From IMG/VR virus record IMGVR_UViG_3300029448_000416, positions 1 through 24,691 of that record: a stretch of 24,691 bases of DNA; one strand, written 5' to 3'. The stretch is from a virus. Positions 7,416 to 15,147 of this stretch are shown in pieces (the stretch's first letter is position 1; each line of letters begins with the position of its first letter). A program made the translations under genes and the position numbers. The notes beneath the pieces were generated by a model, which had not been told where the DNA came from, made no database searches, and saw only the letters and a program-made list of their open reading frames with translations.

Positions 7416-8120
7416 TTAGATAGTCACCCATCCTGTTAGGATGTATTTGTCATTGGATAATGGGGGATTGCCTCGGTGCATTGCGGTGTAATTTGCAGGT
7501 GCAATAATCAATGTACCCTTCTCCGGTACAACACGTATGCTCTGTTTTAGAAACTCAGTTTCTCCACCTTCCGCCACGTCGTTCAGATACAGTATGAAGA
7601 AACATATTCTATTCATTGTTTCATGTTCAGCGGCTTCGTAGTGCCAGACGTGATAACCTTCAGAAGGTTTTGTTTTTTGTAACTTGATACCGTCTACTTT
7701 TAGAAGCCTTGATGTTTCATCACACATGTGCGAATCTTCTATATAATATGATAGAGCTACGTTAAAACCTTCACAAAAAATTCTATAAGAAGTTGTGTTA
7801 GTTTCTTTATAATGTTCGTCATTTTCTTTTGGTATAAAAAGATCTGCTTCCCCCGGTTCAATTAAATTTACCGTTGTATCTTTTTTAACTGTGGTGTGAA
7901 TATTATTTTCTGTCGACTGTCTATCATAATCATATCTCAAAGACTTCCCTTGTTCATAGCAATCTATCAACAAATCACAGAATTCGTGACTAAACATATG
8001 ATTATATATAGCGATGTCGCAGTTTCTTACGTGATTTCTAACGGGCATCTTGTTAGCAACTACAAAGCCATTTGACATCTTAAGGATAGTATCTTCTTTA
8101 TTTTCAACTTCATTAGTCAT
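7416..8120 (-). CDS. 2OG-Fe(II) oxygenase, prolyl-4-hydroxylase-like
   Basis: This is a 234-residue protein. ATG at 8120 (MTNEVENKED) follows AAAGGTG; a GTG 9 bases earlier is less likely. Residues about 150-234 form the double-stranded beta-helix core: GYHVWHYE with the H160-x-E162 metal pair, then ILYLNDVAEGGETEF, a P4H-family signature. The distal ligand is H215 (AMHRG) and the likely 2-oxoglutarate-binding residue is K225 (KYILTGW). It should use Fe(II), O2 and 2-oxoglutarate to hydroxylate a substrate that the sequence does not reveal. The gene is AT-rich, about 25-37% GC in hand-counted 60-base lines against 63% in the amidase, which suggests separate ancestry. It lies 34 bases after the Asn-synthase-like gene and may act with it. 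Confidence 0.88.
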   Translation of the reverse strand: MTNEVENKEDTILKMSNGFVVANKMPVRNHVRNCDIAIYNHMFSHEFCDLLIDCYEQGKSLRYDYDRQSTENNIHTTVKKDTTVNLIEPGEADLFIPKENDEHYKETNTTSYRIFCEGFNVALSYYIEDSHMCDETSRLLKVDGIKLQKTKPSEGYHVWHYEAAEHETMNRICFFILYLNDVAEGGETEFLKQSIRVVPEKGTLIIAPANYTAMHRGNPPLSNDKYILTGWVTI

Positions 8121-8154
8121 AAGGTACACCTTTCTATAAAAAGACTAAACTAGC

Positions 8155-8910
8155 TTAATAGTACCCTACAAGATGCCTATGTGTACAGACATGCCATTGT
8201 GTATCCGGTTCACAATGACCCAAAACTCTTAGTTTTCCAAAAATTCTATTCTGTGACTCTGGAAATGCATTATGGAAGTAATGTTTAGGATATCCTTTTG
8301 TAGCCTCAACATAAGTCCAATTCCAAAAATAGTCTTTAAAACGAGTATCCAAGAATGGAAATCTAGTCGTTATACCAAACGGCTGTGATAGTGCATCAAG
8401 CCACTGTTCTAACTGACGTGTCACTTCAATAGTTCTGAGTTTATCCTCTCGAACTTCATCTATACTAGGATAAATCCTGAGTGGGTTATTAGAATACTCC
8501 AGTTCTGATTTTGCAATGCTCTGACCAAAGCCCCCTGTTACATACTGCTCGGTAATGTGAGGTAAAGTTTTATATTGAGGATAGAGCTGTATTATTCTGC
8601 TCGGTCTGTCCGAACAAAAGCCAAACGACTGCATATAATCTACGTCTTCCTGCTGTCTACCATCGTCTGTAAGGGTAACGGATGTGTGTCTCCACCCCAT
8701 TATGTCAGCTATTTCTCTTGCTTTGGTAGAGTCGTAATTTTCTATACCATCCACGTCAAAAGTATATGCGTGTACTCGTTTACCGGCATGATGACAGGCC
8801 AATCCTACTGTGGTTGAATCGATTCCCCCTGATAGAAAAAGAGCTACATCGTCAACAGGAAACATGTCAGACACTATATCTACAAGAAGATTTCCTAAGT
8901 CTGACATCAT
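8155..8910 (-). CDS. Asparagine-synthase-like PP-loop ATPase without glutaminase domain
   Basis: This is a 251-residue protein from ATG at 8910, followed at once by a second ATG; no good Shine-Dalgarno is seen, and the upstream stop is only 2 bases away. SGGIDST at 27-33 is the PP-loop ATP-pyrophosphatase motif. RFPFLD at 183-188 matches the conserved E/R-x-PFLD segment of asparagine synthase C-terminal domains. Family enzymes adenylate a carboxylate and replace AMP with an amine. The N-terminal glutamine amidohydrolase domain of AsnB is absent, so ammonia or another amine would be needed. The usual G-x-G-x-D-E segment appears as TGGFGQS without the acidic pair. QueC or NAD-synthetase-like enzymes are alternatives but lack PFLD. 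The substrate is unknown. Confidence 0.78.
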   Translation of the reverse strand: MMSDLGNLLVDIVSDMFPVDDVALFLSGGIDSTTVGLACHHAGKRVHAYTFDVDGIENYDSTKAREIADIMGWRHTSVTLTDDGRQQEDVDYMQSFGFCSDRPSRIIQLYPQYKTLPHITEQYVTGGFGQSIAKSELEYSNNPLRIYPSIDEVREDKLRTIEVTRQLEQWLDALSQPFGITTRFPFLDTRFKDYFWNWTYVEATKGYPKHYFHNAFPESQNRIFGKLRVLGHCEPDTQWHVCTHRHLVGYY

Positions 8911-8912
8911 GA

Positions 8913-9242
8913 TTATAAACCCGGTCTTAGTTGAACAAGTTGCGCCTGTTTTTTAAGCTCAGTTAAATTTTCAGTGTGCATCTGTAGCAACATATCTAAA
9001 AAAGCATTGCCTCCCTGCTTTTCAAGAACCCACTGATATATTTGCTCGTCTGTGACATCATCAGCGTCGATAAAATCATCGAGATCGCCGCTAACTTCTA
9101 AATACGTTTCTATGTTTGCCGAGCTTGTGAAATCCCCATCGTGAAAATTAAGAATCCAAACAACGCGCTCAATAACATTTTGTCTGCCATTTAGTTCTGG
9201 ATATACGTGTACTTCGTCAATTTGGTAGTCTTGATGAATCAT
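8913..9242 (-). CDS. Small acidic phage protein downstream of tail fibre, unknown
   Basis: This is a 109-residue protein. ATG at 9242 overlaps the stop of the glycine-rich fibre gene (ATGA), with GGAG about 11 bases upstream. The first half looks like beta strands (VHVYPEL, VIERVVWILNF, then HDGDFTSS). The second half is an acidic helix with LDDFIDADDVTDEQIYQWVLEKQGG. The V-x-x-V-x-W ... DG-x-x-x-S ... L-T/D-x-E-Q-x-x-x-W-V pattern resembles a small family I recall after tail fibre genes in marine phages; I cannot name it. A tail-assembly or fibre-chaperone role is a guess from position. Confidence 0.75.
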   Translation of the reverse strand: MIHQDYQIDEVHVYPELNGRQNVIERVVWILNFHDGDFTSSANIETYLEVSGDLDDFIDADDVTDEQIYQWVLEKQGGNAFLDMLLQMHTENLTELKKQAQLVQLRPGL

Positions 9243-10426
9243 CAGCTTGTTGCTCCGTTAATTGTACCTGTGTTGTTGATAGTTACCGTGCCGGAACTCA
9301 TGTTGATAGCCTTACCTGCGGCACCACCAGAAGATCCGCCAGCACCACCGGAACCAGCAGAACCATTGGTGCGGTTACCGTTATTACCTGTAGCACCTGT
9401 GTTACCTGTAGCGCCTGACGCACCTGCGTTACCGAACGTACCACCGTTGCCCCCGGTACCGCCTGTACCACCTGTACCACCCCTGCCAGCGTTTGTTCCT
9501 CCATTGGCACCTGTAGCACCTCCTGCACCCCCAGATCCGTTCACTTGAGATAGGCCAAATCCCTGACCGCGTCCACCAGCACCACCGGCACCGCCAGCGC
9601 CCCCGGCACCTCCGTTTGTGTTCACTGTGTTTGTTGTGTTAGTTACACGACGGATTCTAAAACGATCGACTGATCCAAAAGATGACGCTAAACTACCTTT
9701 GGTATATGTGCTGTTACCTGAAGTTGTTGAAGTTATATTTGCTTGGTTACTGGAAAAATCCCTCTGAAACCCATCAAATTTGAATCTTACTAAATTTGCG
9801 CCGCCCTGTCTTTCGCCCTGATCCACTTGAAAATGCATGTTAACATATCTATTATTTGAGTTATAAACAAACCCCGTATCAGAGGTATTTGTCGTGGTAA
9901 AGCTACCACCACCGCCTGTACCACCCGTACCGCCAGAACCACCTCGGCCACCACCACCGCCGCCGCCTCGGACAGCGCCAGTGTTGTTCAAAGTAAAGCT
10001 AACACTGGCTTCAATTGCGTTACCGCCCGCACCACCAGCTCCGCCCGTACCAGCAGAACCAGATGTACCTACGATTTCACCCGCATTGTCAATTTCTAGA
10101 GTTCCGCCCATACCAGATGGGATAGTCAGGGTGCCAATGGTCGTGCCTGAGTTAATTGTAAATCTCTTAGGTACGGCTGTGGCATAGTTTGCACCGAAGG
10201 TTGTAGAAAGGTTTACAGCGGCGGCGGCAGATGCGGTAACTCCAATTTCATTTACCGCGTTATAAAAATTTTGTATACCGATCTGACCCGACGTGGGCAC
10301 GTTAGTATTGTTACCGGGTACAAGGCCACCTTCGCGGAAGAATTCGGACATGCTATGTGGGGCAGTGTCGCCAAACTCTGCCGCAATCTGCGATAGTTTA
10401 ATTTCGCCCGAACCCTGTAGTGCCAT
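9242..10426 (-). CDS. Glycine-rich tail fibre or adhesin
   Basis: This is a 394-residue protein. ATG at 10426 follows GGAGG inside the end of the S74 fibre gene. The N-terminus MALQGSGEIKLSQIAAEFG and a following SGQIGIQNFYNAV segment are typical of marine phage tail proteins in my experience. Glycine-rich blocks lie at 123-136, 154-174, 272-289 and 298-372 (GGAGGAGG, GGTGGTGG patterns). Between them are short strands, three with a shared core: EIDNAGEIVG, TLNNTGAVRG and TINNTGTING. Such blocks can pack as polyglycine-II helices, as in phage S16 gp38-type adhesins. It probably forms the receptor-binding tip, working with the S74 fibre just upstream. The exact receptor cannot be told. Confidence 0.82.
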   Translation of the reverse strand: MALQGSGEIKLSQIAAEFGDTAPHSMSEFFREGGLVPGNNTNVPTSGQIGIQNFYNAVNEIGVTASAAAAVNLSTTFGANYATAVPKRFTINSGTTIGTLTIPSGMGGTLEIDNAGEIVGTSGSAGTGGAGGAGGNAIEASVSFTLNNTGAVRGGGGGGGRGGSGGTGGTGGGGSFTTTNTSDTGFVYNSNNRYVNMHFQVDQGERQGGANLVRFKFDGFQRDFSSNQANITSTTSGNSTYTKGSLASSFGSVDRFRIRRVTNTTNTVNTNGGAGGAGGAGGAGGRGQGFGLSQVNGSGGAGGATGANGGTNAGRGGTGGTGGTGGNGGTFGNAGASGATGNTGATGNNGNRTNGSAGSGGAGGSSGGAAGKAINMSSGTVTINNTGTINGATS

Positions 10427-10427
10427 C

Positions 10428-11714
10428 TTACTTAGCCTCCAGTTTCTCTACACGCTTGGTGAGTTCTTTGACCGCCTCGATGAGCAAGGCGTGAAGTTGG
10501 TCGTACTGCACAACGTCGTACTCTGTAGTGTCATCTTCGCCGTTTGGAGACTTGAGGGGGAGAGTCGTTTCACGAACAGCGGAGGGAAGAACCTCGCGTA
10601 CTTCCGTAGACATGACACCGGCTGACTCACGACCGTCCACCTTGTAATTAAAGGTATAGCCAGTAAGTTTTGCGACCTTATCTAATGCACCCTCGACAGG
10701 CTGAATGTTGTCTTTGAGTCGAGGATCGGAGGTGGTTGTAGAGAACGCGATCACGTCTCCGTCAACGTGCAGGTCGCCATCGTTCTCGAGGCGCATGTCG
10801 AGGTTGCCGTCGAGTTGGAAATCGATGGTGGTGGTACCCACACTAATGAAGTCGTTGGTATCCTGACCAAATTGAGTGACGTGTCCTCTGAGATCGCTGT
10901 CCAGAGATATGGATACATCACCCGACGCGCCGCCCCCACTGAGGCCATTGCTCACGCTGACGTTAGTGATGTCGCCTACGTTGGTTGTGAAGCCTGAGTC
11001 ATTATTGAATCCGGAGATATTGACGTTGCCCTTAGTGAGTTTGCGCTGGGTTCCGGCTGAATCAAGAACAACGAAGAAGTCCCCATCGCCGTTAGATGTA
11101 GAGGTATCAAGCTCGTTGAGATTGAGGGAAATTGTGGGTGTACCACCTTCTGCGGAAGAAGAGCCATCCAGACCAGCGCCCGTTGCAATTGTAGCAACGT
11201 AGTTACCTGTGGTTTTTGTGCCGAGAGCCACGGAATTGTCTGCAATTGTCGTTGCAAAAGACACACTTCCCAAGTTGGACATTGTACCCGTGCCGGTCAC
11301 GTTACCAGTCAAGGTGATGCTCGGGTCTTTGTTCAAAGTAACCACACCGGCAGAAACAGAAAAATCAGTTGCATTAAACTGGGCAATGCCCTTGGCAGTC
11401 GTAGAAGCATTCGTACCTGAAACGGTAACTGCGGCAGTTTCAACACCCGATCCAGAAATAGCGATACCGGTACCTGCGGCTACCGTTGCAACGTAGTTAC
11501 CCGTTGTTTTTGTACCCAAGGCTACGGCATTGTCTGCGATACCTGCCCCTTCTATCTGAGGTCCTTCGCCCGTCGTGCCATCATGGCTGTGACCTGCGGA
11601 GGCGTTAAAAGCACTCTGAATGGCATCAAACTCGCCATCGAGATCCGAAGCGTTAATCACGTTACCGTCAGCAATGTTGTTGCCCGTATCGTTTCTTGTA
11701 TAGCCAGTACCCAT
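10428..11714 (-). CDS. Tail fibre with C-terminal peptidase S74 chaperone
   Basis: This is a 428-residue protein. ATG at 11714 has AGAAGG upstream. The N-terminus (MGTGYTRNDTGNNIADG, then DLDGEFDAIQSAFN and GHSHDG) is a recurrent phage fibre start that probably binds the tail. Residues 55-325 are Thr/Ser/Gly-rich beta repeats. From residue 326 comes the S74 intramolecular chaperone: TTTSDPRLKDNI with the Ser329/Lys334 dyad, GYTFNYK, SAGVMSTEVREVLP, and a terminal coiled coil (LIEAVKELTKRVEKLEAK). The domain directs trimer folding and then cuts itself off just before the catalytic Ser. A 26-residue segment is duplicated (residues 59-84 and 157-182). The stop lies one base before the adhesin ATG (TAAGATG). 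Confidence 0.92.
   Translation of the reverse strand: MGTGYTRNDTGNNIADGNVINASDLDGEFDAIQSAFNASAGHSHDGTTGEGPQIEGAGIADNAVALGTKTTGNYVATVAAGTGIAISGSGVETAAVTVSGTNASTTAKGIAQFNATDFSVSAGVVTLNKDPSITLTGNVTGTGTMSNLGSVSFATTIADNSVALGTKTTGNYVATIATGAGLDGSSSAEGGTPTISLNLNELDTSTSNGDGDFFVVLDSAGTQRKLTKGNVNISGFNNDSGFTTNVGDITNVSVSNGLSGGGASGDVSISLDSDLRGHVTQFGQDTNDFISVGTTTIDFQLDGNLDMRLENDGDLHVDGDVIAFSTTTSDPRLKDNIQPVEGALDKVAKLTGYTFNYKVDGRESAGVMSTEVREVLPSAVRETTLPLKSPNGEDDTTEYDVVQYDQLHALLIEAVKELTKRVEKLEAK
11169..11540 (-). repeat. Direct repeat pair inside the S74 fibre gene
   Basis: Two 78-base copies (11463-11540 and 11169-11246) encode almost the same 26 residues, IADNAVALGTKTTGNYVAT and its IADNSVALGTKTTGNYVAT partner, with 98 codons between starts. 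They look like a duplicated shaft module. Third-position differences show the duplication is not recent. Confidence 0.75.
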
Positions 11715-11719
11715 AATTT

Positions 11720-13246
11720 TTACCTTCTACCGTATTGTCCGTACTGTATGACGACTGAGTCAAAAGCGAATGGAGGGTCAGTCGAGTCTCCCTCAAATAT
11801 TATGCTAACTACATCTCCTGATCCTGTCGTCGGAGTAGATGACACAAATTCAGTGAAACCCCCAAAAGTGGATGTACCGTAGGTTGAAAGACCGTAGTAG
11901 TTAGCGGTTGTCACGTTGTTTCGTACCTCTATAGGAGCAGGTTGTACGACTCCTGAATTGTTAAAATCAAAACGAAGAGATATGTCGTAATTGTAAGAAC
12001 CCTGCGGATCTAGATACGTATCGACTGAATGAATAGTCTTTCTAGTTACCGGATCAGTTATCGGAAGAAATGGAGTGGAGAATGTGAATGGGATATTCTT
12101 ACCGTCGAAAGAATTCCCTGACTCCATCTCATATACGTATCCATCGTCGTTAGCGAAATAAAACTCTTCTTGATTAGCCACATATTCGCTATAGCACACG
12201 TAGGCATTTATACCGCGAGTCTCTGCCCATGCGATGTTTTGACTGTTCCCCTGCATAACAGATGTGGCAATGATACCTCGTGAAGATTCGTCAGAGAAGT
12301 TTACGTTAAACCCGAACACTCTGTATTGACTCTTTTCTCTGAGCAAAATAGAGTGAAACGACGAGGAAAATCTTTGAAAATCGGTAGCTTCACTTTGTAT
12401 AGCCTTGGATACAGATCCCAAACCAAAGTCATTGTTTCTTTCGGTACCGCTTAATAACCGCAAACCGTCTTGAGACATAAACATAATGTCTCCGCCAAAT
12501 TCTTGTATGGTATCAAACTCTACACACCCCAGATCATCTGTAATTGGGCTAATGGTGAAGTCGCCAATGCTACTGCCCGTAAGAAATTTAATGCTTCTTT
12601 TTGTAAAAACTATAAGCTGATCTCTAAATACAGAAAGCCCTGTAATTTCGTCCTCTAGTGTAATTGTACCAGCGCCACTAGCTGGTGTAAAGTCTGTAGA
12701 ACTGTATGGAGCTGAGAAGACAAGCGTAGCTTTAGCCGCTATAAACAGATGATGTTTAAACTCAACCCCCAGAGCGGCGTTTTGTGGTCCTCCAGTGATC
12801 TCAGTCAAAGCCACATTATCAAATAAAAATGGCCTACTGACACCATCAAAAATCACGATGTTCTTATTGAGCAGACCGAATTTTACTTTGGTAAATCGTA
12901 CTTTGTTAGCAGAATCATCTAGAGTTATGCCTGTGCTACTGAAACTAGCGTTGTCAGTAACCTGCGTCCAACCAGATCCAGCCGATTGATATAAGTGCTC
13001 GTTACGAGCGGCATATACTTTTTGACGATACTCGGTTAAGCCGCGTACTAAACCAGATCCGCTCAATTGATTGTCGTCAAACTTTGTAAAGCCTTCGATA
13101 CGACGATATCCACCTTCGACAGATGGCTCTAAATTTATCAGAGTACGAGCCGAACCGGGTGCTTTCAAACCTTGTTGAAGGGTGGAAAGGTTGGTTACCA
13201 GACCCCCTTCAAACTGAACCGGATATGTTTGAATCCGATCCGGCAT
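11720..13246 (-). CDS. Tail nozzle or stabilisation-type structural protein
   Basis: This is a 508-residue protein. ATG at 13246 (MPDRIQTYPVQFEGGL) has only a weak GTGAG upstream and follows the adaptor stop by one base. Residues 1-60 carry GGL-x-x-N, LINLEPSVEGGYRRIEGF, an opening shared by podovirus tail-nozzle and gp10-like DNA-stabilisation proteins (pattern recalled). The rest is beta-rich with repeating aromatic and Gly/Ser turns (LFNKNIVIFDGVSRPFLF type strands, QLIVFTKRSIKFLTG), suggesting a beta-propeller or similar fold. Its place directly after the adaptor supports a role at the tail tip, closing the channel. Whether it equals P22 gp10 or T7 gp12 cannot be settled from sequence reading. 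Confidence 0.72.
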   Translation of the reverse strand: MPDRIQTYPVQFEGGLVTNLSTLQQGLKAPGSARTLINLEPSVEGGYRRIEGFTKFDDNQLSGSGLVRGLTEYRQKVYAARNEHLYQSAGSGWTQVTDNASFSSTGITLDDSANKVRFTKVKFGLLNKNIVIFDGVSRPFLFDNVALTEITGGPQNAALGVEFKHHLFIAAKATLVFSAPYSSTDFTPASGAGTITLEDEITGLSVFRDQLIVFTKRSIKFLTGSSIGDFTISPITDDLGCVEFDTIQEFGGDIMFMSQDGLRLLSGTERNNDFGLGSVSKAIQSEATDFQRFSSSFHSILLREKSQYRVFGFNVNFSDESSRGIIATSVMQGNSQNIAWAETRGINAYVCYSEYVANQEEFYFANDDGYVYEMESGNSFDGKNIPFTFSTPFLPITDPVTRKTIHSVDTYLDPQGSYNYDISLRFDFNNSGVVQPAPIEVRNNVTTANYYGLSTYGTSTFGGFTEFVSSTPTTGSGDVVSIIFEGDSTDPPFAFDSVVIQYGQYGRR

Positions 13247-13247
13247 C

Positions 13248-13928
13248 TCACACAGCTCTTATGTAGAAGTATTCGTTGGTAAGAATAGTTCGCATGTCCT
13301 TAACGCCCTCATCAAATTTACGTTGGGCTATAGTAGCGGACTCTAAGTTGTCGCGGAACATATATGCATAGTACATAGACCCGTCTACGATTACGTGGCG
13401 AAAACGCTCGGGAATGCGTGGTACATCCGTAACGTTTACCAGATCTGCAGGAACAGTGAAGTATTCAAAGGTAAGTTCGTACGCTTTGTCAGGAAAGGGG
13501 TAAAGAATGAATTCTTCAGATTGTGAACGAACGATACATTCAGGCACACTACCTTTGGAAGTATCTGTCTCATCTTCCTGATCTATGTGTAAGTCCACGT
13601 ACTCGTCGTATGAAAGAGGTTTGAGGCGACGTGCGTTACCAACGTCTAGGTTCGTGTCGCGACGAATGCGGAATGTTTCAAAGTCTATGACTTTGGCGTC
13701 AAATGGGATAGCGTATCTGGCCACACCTGCGGATAGAGTCATAGTCTCTTCCACGTGATTAAAAGGCCAGTTAAAATGCGACTGGTTGATATGCCGCATA
13801 GATGCGTTTATCGATTCTTTTATCTGCGTATAGATAGATGAGGCGCTAGAAAAGTTAGACGAAGTCAGAGGGGTTTCGTTTAATCGCCCACAAACATCAT
13901 TCACAAGGCCTAGATAATCGTAGCTCAT
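13248..13928 (-). CDS. Head-to-tail adaptor (tail tubular A / gp4-like)
   Basis: This is a 226-residue protein. ATG at 13928 overlaps the upstream stop as ATGA and has CAGGATC 5 bases upstream. It begins with a helix (YLGLVNDVCGRLNETPL), then NWPFNHVEETMTLSAGVARYAIP, which matches the W-x-F/W ... T-x-x-L-x-x-G-x-x-x-Y-x-L/I-P layout of podovirus adaptor proteins. Later come ILYPFPDKAYELTFEYF and PRIPERFRHVIVDGSMYYAY, again in family order. The protein should form a dodecameric ring under the portal and seat the nozzle. The next gene is the nozzle-like protein, as expected. Family membership is from recalled pattern, not a search. Confidence 0.83.
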   Translation of the reverse strand: MSYDYLGLVNDVCGRLNETPLTSSNFSSASSIYTQIKESINASMRHINQSHFNWPFNHVEETMTLSAGVARYAIPFDAKVIDFETFRIRRDTNLDVGNARRLKPLSYDEYVDLHIDQEDETDTSKGSVPECIVRSQSEEFILYPFPDKAYELTFEYFTVPADLVNVTDVPRIPERFRHVIVDGSMYYAYMFRDNLESATIAQRKFDEGVKDMRTILTNEYFYIRAV

Positions 13929-14245
13929 TGATCCTGCACCCTGATTCTAATTTTACGTTTCGCACTGCTGTTGCTAGGAGAGAGTGATACCTCACAGAAG
14001 ATATCGTACACAGTGTTGTTCGTACCGAGGCCAATTTGGATTGTCGCAACAGTGTTGTTATTTGTTTCGCTAACCAGTTGCAACCCGTTGATTGTGTTAG
14101 GAGCTGTCCACGTCTGTTCGACGCCACTAGAATCTAGTATCGACCACGACACGGAGGAAAGAGTGTCAGTTCCGATAAAACGTGACCAGTCTATGCTGTA
14201 GTCTAGCACGTCGTCCGGATCTTTGTTGGGCCACTTTAAAGACAT
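13925..14245 (-). CDS. Small beta-rich structural protein (WPNKDPDDVLDY type)
   Basis: This is a 106-residue protein. ATG at 14245 has AGGTAG upstream and starts one base after the previous stop (TAACATG). It opens with SLKWPNKDPDDVLDYSIDWSRF, a very characteristic start shared by small phage structural proteins, then alternating strands ending in KRKIRIRVQDQ. The composition and strand pattern suggest an Ig-like or fibronectin-like beta sandwich. It sits between the repeat protein and the adaptor, so it may decorate head or tail. The family has no function I know. Confidence 0.78.
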   Translation of the reverse strand: MSLKWPNKDPDDVLDYSIDWSRFIGTDTLSSVSWSILDSSGVEQTWTAPNTINGLQLVSETNNNTVATIQIGLGTNNTVYDIFCEVSLSPSNSSAKRKIRIRVQDQ

Positions 14246-14246
14246 G

Positions 14247-15137
14247 TTATGCTACCTGACTAACTACGTACACAATTCTATTTTTCTGTGGAAGCACATA
14301 TACTTCTCGACGATGATCACGATCACCTACGGCGATGCCATTATCAACCCCGGATGCCACTATGGTTCCTGCCGATGTGGTGCCCAGCGCAGACCCGAGT
14401 ACATCTGTGATGTTTAGTGTGGGAACAGATATGGAGCCTACGATAGATACACTAACAGGCCTTTCTACTACTTGTGGTTCGACTGTACCTGATGAACCCG
14501 TTGCAGAAACAGATGCTAATGTATGGTTTGCCTTGCCACTCAGGGTGAGAGAATCTATCGCACCACTGGCAGATACACCCGATACAATTTCCGTAACTTG
14601 AGGTTCAACTGCAGGTACTTGAGTGCTTCCTGCAACTCCGGACAGTGTAACATCCACACTACATCCTACGGAACCAATTGAACCGGTTGCGTCAGCAGAG
14701 GTGTCGATAGGAACAAAGTTGATAGATCTAATGTCTAAACCGGCGGCATTTACACTAAATGTTGCGGATGTGCCCTCTAAAATCTCCGATACATCAACTT
14801 CTACATTTCCTGCTAGAGCAGTAGCAGATACCGTATCCACCCTTTTAATCTTATTAACCTGCGGAAGACCAATAGATCCAGTTGCAGATACCCCGCTTGG
14901 AATGACATTGGAGAACGCAGTCAGTGATACTGACCCCGTAGACCCCGTAGCACCTAAACCCGTTCCTAAAATAATTTCTGAAACATCGATTTCAAATATA
15001 TTTATACCGGGATTAGTCAGCAGGGTAATAAGTTGAGTGGGTCCTGTTACGGATACTTCTGCGGACACACGTCCGTATAAGGCCGTTCCAAACAGACCTA
15101 TGCCATAGATACCATCATCTGTTCCGTAGGTAGCCAT
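14247..15137 (-). CDS. Repeat-rich beta structural protein (V-S-A-T-G-S-I-G repeats)
   Basis: This is a 296-residue protein. ATG at 15137 follows AGAGGT. The first 25 residues (GTDDGIYGIGLFGTALYG) are Gly/Tyr-rich. Residues 50-265 hold about ten degenerate units with a core such as GVSATGSIGLPQV, TSADATGSIGSVG, GVSASGAIDSLTL and SVSATGSSGTVEP, often linked by V-S-E-I or V-x-R-V. The C-terminus REVYVLPQKNRIVYVV ends in strands. No enzymatic motif is seen. Repeats of this type could build a fibrous or Ig-like stalk. Its place between the small virion protein and the adaptor supports a virion role. The fold is unknown to me. Confidence 0.75.
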   Translation of the reverse strand: MATYGTDDGIYGIGLFGTALYGRVSAEVSVTGPTQLITLLTNPGINIFEIDVSEIILGTGLGATGSTGSVSLTAFSNVIPSGVSATGSIGLPQVNKIKRVDTVSATALAGNVEVDVSEILEGTSATFSVNAAGLDIRSINFVPIDTSADATGSIGSVGCSVDVTLSGVAGSTQVPAVEPQVTEIVSGVSASGAIDSLTLSGKANHTLASVSATGSSGTVEPQVVERPVSVSIVGSISVPTLNITDVLGSALGTTSAGTIVASGVDNGIAVGDRDHRREVYVLPQKNRIVYVVSQVA

Positions 15138-15147
15138 GGCTTACCTC

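Noticed and set aside
8155-8910. QueC or NAD-synthetase assignment for the PP-loop protein
   Set aside because: SGGIDST alone fits several families, but the RFPFLD segment favours the asparagine-synthase group.
9298-9528. Val/Gln-rich minus-strand frame inside the fibre gene
   Set aside because: A frame-shifted reading of the repeated Gly codons, with no ribosome site of its own.
9207-10187. Pro-rich open frames on the plus strand opposite the glycine-rich fibre
   Set aside because: Glycine codons read in reverse give proline. No ribosome site or family match, and the minus-strand gene explains the sequence.
9242-10426. CRISPR-like or tandem DNA array in the glycine-rich region
   Set aside because: The repeats are in-frame Gly codons without constant repeat-spacer spacing.
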